Shown: in pieces, positions 8,197-17,527 of the stretch
Layout of the letters: each line of letters starts with the position of its first letter
Position numbering within the stretch: position 1 is the first letter of the stretch
Assembly: GCF_000814325.1 (NCBI RefSeq)
Contig: NZ_JPHF01000005.1
Coordinates: forward strand, 142,970-206,969
From: Flavihumibacter sp. ZG627
GTDB lineage: Bacteria > Bacteroidota > Bacteroidia > Chitinophagales > Chitinophagaceae
Length of the DNA stretch: 64,000 nucleotides
Direction of reading: 5' to 3'
Made by a program: the position numbers and the translations under genes
The notes under the pieces: model-generated
Database searches by the model: none
Told to the model about the DNA's origin: nothing
The model's input: the letters and a program-made list of their open reading frames with translations, nothing else

Positions 8197-9245
8197 CTTA
8201 AACAGTGGAAAGAACCAAGTCCCCAGATGATCTCTGTTGAATCAATGCCAACTACTTCCCTATCGGGAAAACAACCGGCTATGATGCTGATGGCCTTCTC
8301 ATCTTTTGGTGAACGGAAGGTTGGTACGATCACTGAATTATTAGCAATATAGAAGTTTGCATAAGATGCAGGAAGGCGTTGGTCATCGTATATAACGAGG
8401 TCGGGCATAGGCAGCTCAACAATATTCAACTGCTTGCCACTGAGAAGTCGCATCGCATTCAGTTGCTTAAGGTTCTTTTGCAGCAACTCATAATTTTCAT
8501 CGGTCTTATTTTCTTCCACAACTGCCAGTACGGTATCTTCATTTACAAAACGTACCGTATCATCAATATGTCCGTCGGTGTCATCTCCAACAATACCATC
8601 ATCCACCCATAGCACCTGTTCCACGCCGTAATACTTAACGAGGTATTCTTCGATCTCTTCCTGTTTTAATTCAGGGTTTCGGTTTGGATTAAGCAAACAG
8701 GCAGTAGATGTTATAAGCGTTCCCTTACCATTGAAATCTACCGAGCCTCCCTCCATGATAATTCCCGGATAATAAACCGGAATATCATAATGCCTTGCAA
8801 TCAATGTTGGTATTATATCATCAAAATCATAAGGAGGATATTTTCCTCCCCAAGCATTATAATTCCAGTCAACGATCACTTTCTTTATATCGGCAGTTGG
8901 ATTAATGAGGAAAGCGGGACCATGATCACGGCACCATGCATCATTGGTAGGATGCATAAAAAACTCAACCTTATCTAAATCAACACCTGTCTGCCGGAGA
9001 TGAGAAACAGCGAAGGCCTGCATTTTTTCGTTATTAACGTTGATGCATACCCGCTCCCCTTTTGTCAGTTCCTTTATGAACTGCGCATAATAGGGAAAAA
9101 TGGTATCGATCTTTCCGGGCCAGGATGCTTCTTTATGCGGCCAGCTCAGCCAGGTAGCCTCGTGCCGATCGAACTCAGCCGGAAAATAATAGCCCGCATC
9201 AGCGGGTGCGGGTTGCTGCAGACCTTTGAACGGATCAGTTTTCAT
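8175..9245 (-). CDS. aguA: Agmatine deiminase
   Basis: This 356-residue enzyme hydrolyses agmatine to N-carbamoylputrescine and ammonia, the first step from agmatine to putrescine. It has the pentein-fold signatures WLSWPH, the substrate-contacting NDAWCRDHGPAFL, MEGGSVDFNGKGTL, DDDTDGHIDD-type acidic residues (VGDDTDGHIDDTVRF), and the catalytic Cys in GSFHCLSQQ near the C-terminus. I start it at the ATG 9243-9245, giving MKTDPFKGL. The longer upstream extension reads through aguB in another frame and is unlikely. The 11-bp overlap with the aguB stop (ATGAAAACTGA) suggests translational coupling. Confidence 0.96.
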   Translation of the reverse strand: MKTDPFKGLQQPAPADAGYYFPAEFDRHEATWLSWPHKEASWPGKIDTIFPYYAQFIKELTKGERVCINVNNEKMQAFAVSHLRQTGVDLDKVEFFMHPTNDAWCRDHGPAFLINPTADIKKVIVDWNYNAWGGKYPPYDFDDIIPTLIARHYDIPVYYPGIIMEGGSVDFNGKGTLITSTACLLNPNRNPELKQEEIEEYLVKYYGVEQVLWVDDGIVGDDTDGHIDDTVRFVNEDTVLAVVEENKTDENYELLQKNLKQLNAMRLLSGKQLNIVELPMPDLVIYDDQRLPASYANFYIANNSVIVPTFRSPKDEKAISIIAGCFPDREVVGIDSTEIIWGLGSFHCLSQQEPLV

Positions 9246-10110
9246 CGATGAATCTTTTAGTGATGGGTTGGTAAGAATCGATCCGACGGTCGCGCAGGAA
9301 TGGCCAATGTGTGCGGTACTGGTCTGTTTTGCCAAGGTCAAGTTCCATTACATGCACTTCCTCCTGCTCATGCGAGGCTTTATAAAGAATGGTACCGAAT
9401 GGATTGGCAATAAATGATCCTCCCCAGAATTTCATCGCGCCTTCCTGTTCAAATCCAACACGGTTTACACTTACAACATGTATACCATTGGCAACAGCAT
9501 GACTTCTCTGTATTGTTTGCCAGGCATTATATTGTTCTGTATTGGTGTCTTCTTGCTGTGAGGTGGCCCAACCGATGGCCGTTGGATAGAAAAGGATCTC
9601 AGCACCCATCAGGGCAGTGATCCGCGCTGCTTCCGGATACCATTGATCCCAGCAGATCAGGACGCCAAATGTGGCAAATTTTGTTTTGAAAACTTTATAG
9701 CCAAGATCACCGGGAGTGAAATAAAATTTCTCATAATAAGAAGGATCATCGGGAATATGCATCTTGCGATATTTCCCCAGGTAGGATCCATCTGCATCAA
9801 GAACTGCTGTCGTATTATGATAGATACCCTGTGTTCTTTTTTCAAAGAGGGAGGCGATTATTACCACGCCCAGTTCTTCTGCAACAGTACTGAGTGATTC
9901 AGTGGAGGGACCCGGAATGGGCTCTGCCAGTTTGAAATTCTCATAATCCTCCACATCACAGAAGTAGAGAGAGGTGAAAAGTTCCTGCAGGCAAATGATC
10001 TGCGCACCCTTAGAGGCCGCATCCCTTATTCCGCTGATGGCTTTTGCTAAATTCTCATCTTTATTGGCGGTACAACTCATCTGTACCAGGCCTACTTTAA
10101 CATTCGACAT
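9235..10110 (-). CDS. aguB: N-carbamoylputrescine amidase
   Basis: This 291-residue nitrilase-superfamily enzyme converts N-carbamoylputrescine to putrescine, CO2 and ammonia. The Glu-Lys-Cys triad is visible: Glu in CLQELFTSLYF, Lys in YRKMHIPDDPSYYEKFYF, and Cys in VLICWDQWYPEAAR. The FYFTPGD and LFYPTAIGW segments are specific to this subgroup. I chose the ATG at 10108-10110 (MSNVKVGLVQMSC) over one 21 bp upstream. It is the first gene of a two-gene polyamine operon with aguA. No arginine decarboxylase is nearby, so agmatine must come from elsewhere. Confidence 0.96.
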   Translation of the reverse strand: MSNVKVGLVQMSCTANKDENLAKAISGIRDAASKGAQIICLQELFTSLYFCDVEDYENFKLAEPIPGPSTESLSTVAEELGVVIIASLFEKRTQGIYHNTTAVLDADGSYLGKYRKMHIPDDPSYYEKFYFTPGDLGYKVFKTKFATFGVLICWDQWYPEAARITALMGAEILFYPTAIGWATSQQEDTNTEQYNAWQTIQRSHAVANGIHVVSVNRVGFEQEGAMKFWGGSFIANPFGTILYKASHEQEEVHVMELDLGKTDQYRTHWPFLRDRRIDSYQPITKRFIDEN

Positions 10111-10128
10111 AAGGCTCAAATTGAGCAC

Positions 10129-10136
10129 CAAATGTA
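10129..10136 (-). promoter_or_regulatory. Possible -7 element for aguB-aguA
   Basis: TACATTTG on the minus strand matches TAnnTTTG and lies 18 bp upstream of the chosen aguB ATG. The 13-bp palindrome GCTCAAATTGAGC at 10114-10126 lies between the two and could be an operator. No convincing -33 element is seen. Confidence 0.35.
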
Positions 10137-10167
10137 AGACTTGTGAATGAAGTAAGCCCTCTACTTA

Positions 10168-11235
10168 CTAGGCCCTGCCCATTTGCTTCAGGAAAGACAC
10201 ATGCGATGCGATGGCATAACGTGTTTTTGGATATTCTATATAGGGAATACCATATTCGATGCAGGTATTGCGAATGATCTTACTGATAGCAGGATAATGC
10301 ACGTGAGATATCTTGGGGAAGAGATGGTGTTCAACCTGGAAATTGAGTCCACCCACCAGCCAGTTCACCACTTTGTTATTGGTTGCAAAGTTGGCAGTTG
10401 TCTTTAACTGATGAACAGCCCACTCATCTTCAAGTCTTCCCGTTTCAGCATCCGGCATTGGAAATGCAGTATGCTCAACTGTATGTGCTAACTGGAATAC
10501 TATACTGATGATGAAACCTGCAAGCGTTGAGAAAATCAGGAAACCAATCAGCCAGGTCTGGAACCCAACCATATAAATTGGTATGCCTACATAGAGTGCG
10601 AGGTTAACAACCTTGAACGACCAGAAAGTAATATGGTCAGCAACTTTCATTTTCTTAAGGGGCATGCTACCGATCTTGCTGCGGAAATATTTGGTATAAT
10701 CAAGCACAAATATCCAAAGGATGTAAAGCAGTGAATAAAGCAACCAGAAATAAAGGTGCTGGTATTTATGAAAGGAATATTTCTTCTGGGTAGTGCTCAT
10801 CCTCATCCAGGGCTGGATATTGATATCGTCATCAATACCATCCACATTGGTATAGGCATGGTGAATAACATTGTGCTTCACATTCCACATAAAGTGATTA
10901 CCTCCGAGGATATTGAGAGAGAGGGCTGCGAGCCTGTTGATCCACTTATATTTACTGAAGCTTCCATGGGCTCCGTCATGCATAACGTTGAATCCGATAG
11001 CGGCAACAATTCCTCCAAGTGCCACACACTCAAGTACGGCAAGCCATATCACAGGGGTGAAGAACACCAGGTGAACATACACGAATACAAAAGCGATCAG
11101 TAATATGATGGCCTTGGTATAGAGTGTCATGTTTCCGGTAGTGGACTTACCTCTTTCTTCGAAATAATTGTTGATACGCTTTTTTAACTCCGCATGAAAT
11201 GACTGAGCGGAATTGGAGAATTTTGGAGTAACCAT
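10168..11235 (-). CDS. Membrane fatty acid desaturase (acyl-lipid or acyl-CoA type)
   Basis: This 355-residue di-iron membrane desaturase carries all three histidine boxes: HDGAH at 86-90, HNVIHH at 121-126, and QVEHH in NFQVEHHLFPKIS near the C-terminus. Hydrophobic segments at about 40-80, 150-175 and 205-245 fit the four-helix topology. The QVEHH form (Gln replacing the first His) is typical of front-end delta-5/delta-6-like and linoleoyl-CoA-type desaturases, but no cytochrome b5 domain is fused. Position specificity is unknown. Membrane-fluidity control is the usual role. The gene stands alone, downstream of bshB1 on the same strand. Confidence 0.93.
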   Translation of the reverse strand: MVTPKFSNSAQSFHAELKKRINNYFEERGKSTTGNMTLYTKAIILLIAFVFVYVHLVFFTPVIWLAVLECVALGGIVAAIGFNVMHDGAHGSFSKYKWINRLAALSLNILGGNHFMWNVKHNVIHHAYTNVDGIDDDINIQPWMRMSTTQKKYSFHKYQHLYFWLLYSLLYILWIFVLDYTKYFRSKIGSMPLKKMKVADHITFWSFKVVNLALYVGIPIYMVGFQTWLIGFLIFSTLAGFIISIVFQLAHTVEHTAFPMPDAETGRLEDEWAVHQLKTTANFATNNKVVNWLVGGLNFQVEHHLFPKISHVHYPAISKIIRNTCIEYGIPYIEYPKTRYAIASHVSFLKQMGRA

Positions 11236-11341
11236 TAGACTTAAATGAGTTCTTGTTGGATATTAAGATGCGAAATTAAGGGCAATGGTGGCAGAAAACC
11301 CTGTTTTGATTAATTTATGACAGTATTATGGTAAACGGACA

Positions 11342-12079
11342 CTAAGTTTCATTCTGGATAATAGCATCTAACTTGCTGATCCCCAGTGTCTTTTGTGTCC
11401 TGAACCCTTCCGCATATTTCACCCCTATTCTTTTTCCCAGCATTCTTGCCCTCGCTACCACACTATCCCTGAAATCGGGGGTTGAGATATAGGTCTGGAG
11501 ACCTTCATTCTCCATATCAGGATTGTAGAACTGGGTGGTATAGGCTTCAATAGCCTGCATCCGCTGGTCAAAGACATCGCTGATATCCACTAGAAAATGA
11601 GGCTCCTGGAGGCGGTCCTGGATATAATGGAAGATATTTTTGGGCCTCCACCGTTCCTGGGGCTTGCCATCCTGATCAACGGTTTCAATCTTTACCAGTC
11701 CCGCAAGAAAACAGGAATCCGCGATCAGCTTTCCCGCCCTGCCGTGATCAGGATGACGGTCTTCCAGTGAATTTGCCAATACTATATCGGGCTGGTAAGT
11801 TCGGATGGCGCGGATCAGGTGCCTTTGGTGTGCTTCATCATTTGTAAAAAAGCCATCCCTCATTTTGAGGTTCTCCCTAACATGGATACCCATTATACCT
11901 GCAGCCGCGGCTGCTTCTGCATAACGGGTTTCGATGGTTCCCCGGGTTCCAAGTTCACCCTGGGTGAGGTCGAGGATCCCCACTTTCTTTCCATTTTTTA
12001 TTTCATTGATGATGGTTCCGGAGCATCCCAGCTCCACATCATCGGGATGTACGCCTATTGCCAGAATATCTAGTTTCAT
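11342..12079 (-). CDS. bshB1: Bacillithiol biosynthesis GlcNAc-malate deacetylase
   Basis: This 245-residue PIG-L/LmbE-family zinc deacetylase removes the acetyl group from GlcNAc-malate in bacillithiol synthesis. It starts MKLDILAIGVHPDDVELGCSG, with the zinc ligands H11 and D14, then LTQGELGTRGT, LKMRDGFF, and the third ligand in DRHPDHGRAGK. The KYAEGFRTQKTLGI ending is typical of BshB1. I start it at the ATG 12077-12079; open sequence upstream overlaps the divergent helicase and is a shadow. The bacilliredoxin ytxJ, 27 kb away in this window, supports a bacillithiol system. Confidence 0.93.
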   Translation of the reverse strand: MKLDILAIGVHPDDVELGCSGTIINEIKNGKKVGILDLTQGELGTRGTIETRYAEAAAAAGIMGIHVRENLKMRDGFFTNDEAHQRHLIRAIRTYQPDIVLANSLEDRHPDHGRAGKLIADSCFLAGLVKIETVDQDGKPQERWRPKNIFHYIQDRLQEPHFLVDISDVFDQRMQAIEAYTTQFYNPDMENEGLQTYISTPDFRDSVVARARMLGKRIGVKYAEGFRTQKTLGISKLDAIIQNET

Positions 12080-12108
12080 AGGGTGCAAATGTACTGAGTT
12101 TATTATCC

Positions 12109-12116
12109 TACCTTTG
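12109..12116 (+). promoter_or_regulatory. Possible -7 element for the DEAD-box helicase gene
   Basis: TACCTTTG, a full match to TAnnTTTG, lies 15 bp before the helicase ATG, in the 52-bp divergent gap shared with bshB1. No clear -33 TTTG is present, so strength is uncertain. Confidence 0.4.
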
Positions 12117-12131
12117 CGCAAATTTTGATAT

Positions 12132-13796
12132 ATGATTACATTCGAAGGGTTAGGTCTTGATGAGCGATTGGTAAAAGCTACTTCAGCACTTGGATACATT
12201 AACCCTACTACCATACAGGAGAAAGCAATTCCTGTATTATTGAGCGGCACAACCGATTTTATCGGTCTGGCCCAAACCGGCACCGGTAAAACGGCGGCCT
12301 TCGGACTTCCCCTATTACAACTGATAAAGCCTACCGACAAATATCCACAGGCCCTGATCGTTTGTCCAACCCGCGAACTCTGCATGCAGATCGTGAACGA
12401 GATGGAGTCTTTTAAAAAGCATATGACTGGTATCAACCTGGTAGCAGTTTATGGAGGCACACCTATTGGCGGACAGATCCGCGAAATCAAGCGCGGCGTT
12501 CAGATAGTGGTGGCAACACCTGGCCGACTGATCGACCTGATTGAGCGCAAAGCGATCAACCTGGACCAGATCAAATATGTTGTTCTTGATGAAGCGGATG
12601 AGATGCTGAACATGGGTTTCCAGGATGATATTGAATTCATCCTGAAGAACACGCCCCTGCGTGAGAGCACCTGGTTATTCAGTGCTACTATGCCTACCGA
12701 AATTAAAAAGGTTAGCAAGAAGTACATGAAAGATCCGAAAGAAGTGCAGGTTGGAAAAGTGAACACCGGTAACAAGGACATTGACCATCAGTATTTTGTT
12801 GTGAGTGCCCAGCACCGTTATGATGCACTGAAAAGACTTATCGATTTCAATCCGGGTATGTATGGAATCATCTTCACCCGTACCAAGCTGGATGCGCAGG
12901 ATATTGCCGAGAAGCTTACCAGGGAAGGTTATGATATTGATGCATTGCATGGTGACCTCACCCAGGCCCAGCGTGATAAGGTAATGGGACAGTTTCGTGA
13001 TAAGACCCTCCAGTTACTGATTGCTACTGATGTTGCCGCAAGAGGTATTGATGTGCAGGGTATCACCCATGTCATCAACTTTGAGCTTCCCGATGATATG
13101 GAGGTTTATACCCACAGAAGTGGCCGTACTGGAAGAGCAGGTAAGACAGGCGTTTGTATGTCGATAATACATAGCCGTGAAACATTCCGCCTCCGTCAGA
13201 TTGAGCGACTTATCCAGGCACCATTCCATAAAATGGAAATACCAACGGGTAAGGATGTTTGCCGCAAGCAGTTTTTCTATTTCATGGATAAATTATTGCA
13301 GACCGATATCAGTCATGGTAATTATGAGACCTATGTTCCGATGCTGGAAGAAAAATTTGCTGACATCAGTAAGGAAGATATCCTTAAGCGTGTTGCCGCG
13401 ATGGAGTTTGACCGCTTCCTGAAATATTATGATAATGCGGAAGACCTGAACATCCGTGATGATAAGAGAACAAGGGTTTCTCCAATGCGTGAGGGTGCTG
13501 GCCGCGACCAGGCCCGTACAAGGGATACTCGTGGCCGTGAGTTTGCCGGAACAGGAAATTATACCAAGCTGTTCGTGAATCTTGGCACGAAAGATGGTTT
13601 CTATAAGGCCAGCTTCCTGCAATACATCCTCGACCTAAGTGAGATCAAAAAAGAATCACTTGGCAGGATAGATATGAAGGAAATGAACAGCTGGATCGAG
13701 ATAGATAAGTCTTCTGCCAACAAGATGATAAAAGCACTTGATGGCAAAACTTACAAAGGTCGCAGGATCCGTATGAATGATGCCAGCAGCCGTTGA
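12132..13796 (+). CDS. DEAD-box RNA helicase (DeaD/CsdA-like)
   Basis: This 554-residue ATP-dependent RNA helicase probably acts in ribosome assembly or mRNA decay. It has the Q motif (TTIQEKAIP), Walker A AQTGTGKT at 47-54, PTRELCMQI, TPGRLIDLI, VLDEADEMLNMGF, SATMP, and the second RecA domain with IIFTRTK, ATDVAARGIDVQGI and HRSGRTGRAG. After a basic R/D-rich linker near 445-475, the last 75 residues (YTKLFVNLGTKDGFYKASF...MKEMNSWIEIDK) look like a DbpA/CsdA RNA-binding domain, which often targets 23S rRNA. The start is supported by the TACCTTTG element 15 bp upstream. Confidence 0.95.
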   Translation: MITFEGLGLDERLVKATSALGYINPTTIQEKAIPVLLSGTTDFIGLAQTGTGKTAAFGLPLLQLIKPTDKYPQALIVCPTRELCMQIVNEMESFKKHMTGINLVAVYGGTPIGGQIREIKRGVQIVVATPGRLIDLIERKAINLDQIKYVVLDEADEMLNMGFQDDIEFILKNTPLRESTWLFSATMPTEIKKVSKKYMKDPKEVQVGKVNTGNKDIDHQYFVVSAQHRYDALKRLIDFNPGMYGIIFTRTKLDAQDIAEKLTREGYDIDALHGDLTQAQRDKVMGQFRDKTLQLLIATDVAARGIDVQGITHVINFELPDDMEVYTHRSGRTGRAGKTGVCMSIIHSRETFRLRQIERLIQAPFHKMEIPTGKDVCRKQFFYFMDKLLQTDISHGNYETYVPMLEEKFADISKEDILKRVAAMEFDRFLKYYDNAEDLNIRDDKRTRVSPMREGAGRDQARTRDTRGREFAGTGNYTKLFVNLGTKDGFYKASFLQYILDLSEIKKESLGRIDMKEMNSWIEIDKSSANKMIKALDGKTYKGRRIRMNDASSR

Positions 13797-13867
13797 GGTT
13801 TGGCCAATTGAGGTCGGTAAAGTAGATTCGCAAATACTCAAATCAATAAATAACTAAATAATTCAAT

Positions 13868-15271
13868 ATGGCATACGATGTTATCGTCATAGGTAGTGGT
13901 CCGGGTGGATATGTGGCTGCTATCCGTGCATCCCAGCTTGGCTTTAAAACAGCTATTATAGAAAAGGAAAGTCTGGGTGGCGTTTGTCTCAACTGGGGTT
14001 GTATTCCAACCAAGGCTCTCCTCAAGAGTGCCCAGGTTATGGAATATGTGAAGCACGCGAAAGACTATGGAATTGAAGCCACGGGCACCCACAATTTCGA
14101 AGCTGTTATAAAGCGCAGCCGGGGTGTTGCCGATAAAATGAGCAAGGGAGTTCAGTTCCTGATGAAGAAGAATAAGATCGACGTGGTCATGGGTTTTGGA
14201 AAGGTGAAGGCGAAGGGAAAAGTTGAAGTGACAAAAGCGGATGGCAATAAGGAAACTGTTGAAGGAAAGTATATCATCATCGCTACGGGTGGCCGTAGCC
14301 GTGAGCTTCCCAACCTTAAGCAGGATGGAAAGAAAGTTATTGGTTACCGTGAGGCGATGTCATTGCCAACCCAACCAAAAAGCATGATCGTTGTTGGTAG
14401 TGGTGCCATTGGTGTTGAGTTCGCTTATTTCTATAACAGCATGGGTACTAAGGTTACTATCGTTGAGTTTATGCCACGTGTAGTTCCTGTTGAAGACGAT
14501 GACATCTCCAAAGAACTGGAAAAGCAATACAAAAAGCAGGGCATTGAGATCATGACCAATGCATCTGTTGAAAGCCTCGACAGCTCTGGCAATAGTGTTA
14601 AAGCAAAGGTGAAGACAGCAACGGGAGAGATCACACTTGAGGCAGATGTTGTTCTGAGTGCAGTTGGCGTATCTGCGAATATTGAAGGAATCGGACTGGA
14701 AGAAACCGGAATAAAAACTGATAAGGGTCGTATTGTAGTAGATAAGTTTTACCAGACAAGTGTTCAGGGCATTTATGCCATTGGGGATTGTGTACCTGGA
14801 CAAGCGCTAGCGCACGTGGCTTCAAAGGAAGGCATCATCTGTGTTGAGAGCATTGGTTACAATGAGAAGAAATACAATCATCAGCCAGAAGCGCTTGATT
14901 ATGGAAACGTGCCGGGATGTACTTATTGTACACCTGAGATCGCTTCTGTTGGTTTCACGGAGAAGGCTGCAAAAGAGGCTGGCTATGAGATCAAGGTTGG
15001 CAAGTTCCCACTAAGTGCATCAGGAAAAGCATCTGCTGCCGGAGCAACAGAAGGTTTTGTAAAAGTTATCTTCGATGCTAAGTATGGCGAATGGCTTGGC
15101 ACGCACATGATCGGTTATAATGTAACCGAACTCATTGCTGAAACTGTAGTGGCGCGTAAACTGGAGACAACATATCATGAGGTGTTGAACAGCATCCATC
15201 CGCACCCAACCATCAGTGAAAGCATCAAAGATGCAATTGAGGTTGCCTATGGTGAAGCTATCCACCTGTAA
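13868..15271 (+). CDS. lpdA: Dihydrolipoyl dehydrogenase (E3)
   Basis: This 467-residue FAD/NAD disulfide oxidoreductase reoxidises lipoamide in 2-oxoacid dehydrogenase complexes and glycine cleavage. It has an N-terminal FAD dinucleotide fold (VIVIGSGPGGYVAAIRA), the redox disulfide C40-x4-C45 in GGVCLNWGCIPTK, the NAD fold (MIVVGSGAIGVEFAYFY), the second FAD motif (GIYAIGDCV) and the His-Glu pair in SIHPHPTISE near 444-453. Length and residues are normal for the family. An intrinsic terminator follows at once. A matching E2 gene lies about 13 kb downstream. Confidence 0.97.
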   Translation: MAYDVIVIGSGPGGYVAAIRASQLGFKTAIIEKESLGGVCLNWGCIPTKALLKSAQVMEYVKHAKDYGIEATGTHNFEAVIKRSRGVADKMSKGVQFLMKKNKIDVVMGFGKVKAKGKVEVTKADGNKETVEGKYIIIATGGRSRELPNLKQDGKKVIGYREAMSLPTQPKSMIVVGSGAIGVEFAYFYNSMGTKVTIVEFMPRVVPVEDDDISKELEKQYKKQGIEIMTNASVESLDSSGNSVKAKVKTATGEITLEADVVLSAVGVSANIEGIGLEETGIKTDKGRIVVDKFYQTSVQGIYAIGDCVPGQALAHVASKEGIICVESIGYNEKKYNHQPEALDYGNVPGCTYCTPEIASVGFTEKAAKEAGYEIKVGKFPLSASGKASAAGATEGFVKVIFDAKYGEWLGTHMIGYNVTELIAETVVARKLETTYHEVLNSIHPHPTISESIKDAIEVAYGEAIHL

Positions 15272-15286
15272 ACAATTTATATGCAT

Positions 15287-15322
15287 TGAAAAAAGGTTCC
15301 ATATTTTTATGGAACCTTTTTT
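15287..15322 (+). terminator. Intrinsic terminator of lpdA
   Basis: A 13-bp stem, AAAAGGTTCCATA (15291-15303) with its complement beginning at 15308, encloses a TTTT loop and runs into T-rich sequence, 20 bp after the lpdA stop. Confidence 0.85.
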
Positions 15323-15342
15323 ATTGGCATAATAGTCAGCAT

Positions 15343-16083
15343 ATGAAAAAAATTCTTTTCCTCTCCCTGATGATCATGATAACAATTGCTTCCTACGCAC
15401 AGGAAGTAGAGCGGGTACCCTGCCCTCCCCTGCGCACCTATGCCATCAAATTAGCGCCTGCTGCAATCATGTTCGGCAAAGTATCGCTGGGTGGTGAATA
15501 TGTTTATAGTGAAAGGAAATCACTGACTTTTTATGTGGGTGTTCCATTCAATAAAACAGGTAATGTTTCTTTTGATGAGGATGTGAGCAAGGTTGGTTCA
15601 AAAACATTTTCCATCATGGGAGGTTATCGCTACTATCTTAAAAAGCAGAACATGAAAGGATTCTATATTGAACCTTTTATCAAATATCTTAATCACAAGG
15701 GTGATGGCGTTCTGGAAGGAACACTTGGACCAAAATCTGTTTTACTCGATTATAATTCGGACTATAATGGAATAGGGCTGGGTGCACAACTTGGCGTTCA
15801 GTTCATTATTGGAAAGAAGCTTGTGCTCGACTGGTTCCTGCTTGGACCGGAATTGAACAGTGGAAAAATAAACAGCAATTTCCGCGATATAACTTCAAGT
15901 GACTGGTCAGAACAGGATGCGGCGGAGATAGAAGCTGATATTGAAGATGTGCTTCAGGATATTCCGCTGATCGGTAAAAAGATTGAAGTGGATGTGAATG
16001 GTTCTACCAAAACAGTAACAGGAAAATATAAAGGTTTGCTACCGGGTATCAGGTCGGGAATATCTATTGGTTACCGCTTCTAA
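15343..16083 (+). CDS. Exported outer-membrane beta-barrel-like protein of unknown function
   Basis: From the ATG at 15343 this is 246 residues; the longer upstream frame runs through the lpdA terminator. A signal peptide covers residues 1-19, ending SYA before Gln. The rest alternates strands such as SLGGEYVYSERKSLTFYVGVPF and FSIMGGYRYYL, and ends SGISIGYRF with a C-terminal Phe, as outer-membrane barrels do. GLGAQLGVQFIIGKKLVLDWFLLGP resembles other small Bacteroidota porin-like proteins. No specific family is recognised. It is convergent with the M43 protease, with 3 bp between them. Confidence 0.75.
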   Translation: MKKILFLSLMIMITIASYAQEVERVPCPPLRTYAIKLAPAAIMFGKVSLGGEYVYSERKSLTFYVGVPFNKTGNVSFDEDVSKVGSKTFSIMGGYRYYLKKQNMKGFYIEPFIKYLNHKGDGVLEGTLGPKSVLLDYNSDYNGIGLGAQLGVQFIIGKKLVLDWFLLGPELNSGKINSNFRDITSSDWSEQDAAEIEADIEDVLQDIPLIGKKIEVDVNGSTKTVTGKYKGLLPGIRSGISIGYRF

Positions 16084-16086
16084 AGA

Positions 16087-17331
16087 TCATAACTTAACAA
16101 ATCTTTCAATTGAAGCTCCCGGCTGATCGGCCCTTATCATATATTGTCCGGCGCGTAATCCCGAAATATCAACAACAGCCCGGGCCTTATTAACCGGCAC
16201 AGTCAGCATGGCCTGACCGATCATGTTGTAAACAGTGAGCCGGGTAATTTTTGATCCAGATAAAACATCAATAATGATCTCACTTGTAGCGGGAACAGGA
16301 TATACTTTAAATGCAGACACGGCAAGCTCAGAAACTTTTGAAGCACCGTTCCAGTTAGCATCCAGTACTGTTCCAGGCGCACCCAGCGCACCTGAAGATA
16401 ATAATGCCTGGCGTGGTGCACCTGATTCAAACTGACTGCGCATTTTTCTTTTCTGTCCCTCCGTGAACATGTACATACAAGCATCATCTGTCAGGTCCAT
16501 GAAGTTCATGTACATATCCCCCTTTTTATCATTACCGCAAGTTTGAACAACTCCTGAAGGGCACCCCCTGTTATAACTTTTCTGGGAAGGTGTATCATCA
16601 ATACCATCATCACCGCAATATCCATCACCCCAGATATGCTTAAGTCCAAGCCAATGCCCGATCTCATGCACTGCAACGCGACCCATATTATAACTACCCA
16701 ATTTGTTGATGGTGCCGAAAACCATTTCATTCAGTACAACACCATCAGTGGAAGCAGGTGAACCCGGAACACTAGCATATCCCAATACACTATTTAAAAG
16801 ACTGCCTACCCAGATATTGAGGTAATGATCATTTGTCCAGGCATCATCACCACCTTTAGCGCTATACTTGATACGGTCATCAAGACTGAACATGGAGATA
16901 TTTGTTTTCTTTCGAATAATTCCTGATGTTGGATTACCTGCAGGATCAATTTTGGCGAGTTCGAAACGGATCAGGCTTTTTCCAACTACTCCTTTGAAAC
17001 GCTCCGGAACGTTGGCGAGGTCGGCATTGCGGCCGGCGAAATCGCGGTTCAATGCTGCGATCTGTGAATGCACCTGCTCATCCGGAATGCTGGTGATGCT
17101 GTTGGTAAGAATATGCACTACTACAGGAATTATGATCTCCCGGTTTGCATTAATTGACTGCGAATTGCCTGAATAAATTGTATTGCTGATGGACGGAACA
17201 GCATTCGTTCCGTTAGAGTTGTAAGTGTACGGGATTGAGCCAGATTGATGACAGGTTTTTTGAGCCTTCATCAAAATGGGTACGAAAAGCGAAAAGAGTA
17301 CTGCAATGATCCGTCTCATTAAAATTTTCAT
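16087..17331 (-). CDS. M43-family zinc metalloprotease with T9SS sorting domain
   Basis: This secreted protease of about 414 residues is of the pregnancy-associated plasma protein A/ulilysin type. The start is taken at 17331 (MKILMRRII...); ATGs at 17346 and 17319 are alternatives. The signal peptide ends MKA before Gln. The zinc site is HEIGHWLGLKH in RVAVHEIGHWLGLKHIWGD, the extended HExxHxxGxxH form, followed by the Met-turn region MYMNFMDLTDDACMYMF. The C-terminal 75 residues (FKVYPVPATSEIIID... LRAGQYMIR ...RFVKL) are a type A T9SS sorting domain, cleaved on export. An extracellular digestive or processing role is likely. Confidence 0.92.
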   Translation of the reverse strand: MKILMRRIIAVLFSLFVPILMKAQKTCHQSGSIPYTYNSNGTNAVPSISNTIYSGNSQSINANREIIIPVVVHILTNSITSIPDEQVHSQIAALNRDFAGRNADLANVPERFKGVVGKSLIRFELAKIDPAGNPTSGIIRKKTNISMFSLDDRIKYSAKGGDDAWTNDHYLNIWVGSLLNSVLGYASVPGSPASTDGVVLNEMVFGTINKLGSYNMGRVAVHEIGHWLGLKHIWGDGYCGDDGIDDTPSQKSYNRGCPSGVVQTCGNDKKGDMYMNFMDLTDDACMYMFTEGQKRKMRSQFESGAPRQALLSSGALGAPGTVLDANWNGASKVSELAVSAFKVYPVPATSEIIIDVLSGSKITRLTVYNMIGQAMLTVPVNKARAVVDISGLRAGQYMIRADQPGASIERFVKL

Positions 17332-17527
17332 TTGGTGGACGGCCATTCATAGCTGGATCAACAGTAATTCATTGGGTAGATTTCAGCGCTTTCGGTAGGA
17401 TATTGCAGTGAATAGAGGGTAAAGCAACATATTTTTCTTTATAAATCAAAGCCTTCTGACAATATTTTTGATTTTGTTTGGTCATATCAAGAGCCAGGGA
17501 TTGTATTTTTACCCTAATAAAATCAGC

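Noticed and set aside
8175..9341. Longer form of aguA starting at 9341
   Set aside because: The extension overlaps aguB by 100 bp and lacks family features; the 11-bp overlap start is better.
11342..12436. Longer form of bshB1 starting at 12436
   Set aside because: The extra 119 residues lie over the divergent helicase gene and have no similarity to the LmbE family; the MKLDILAIG start is typical.
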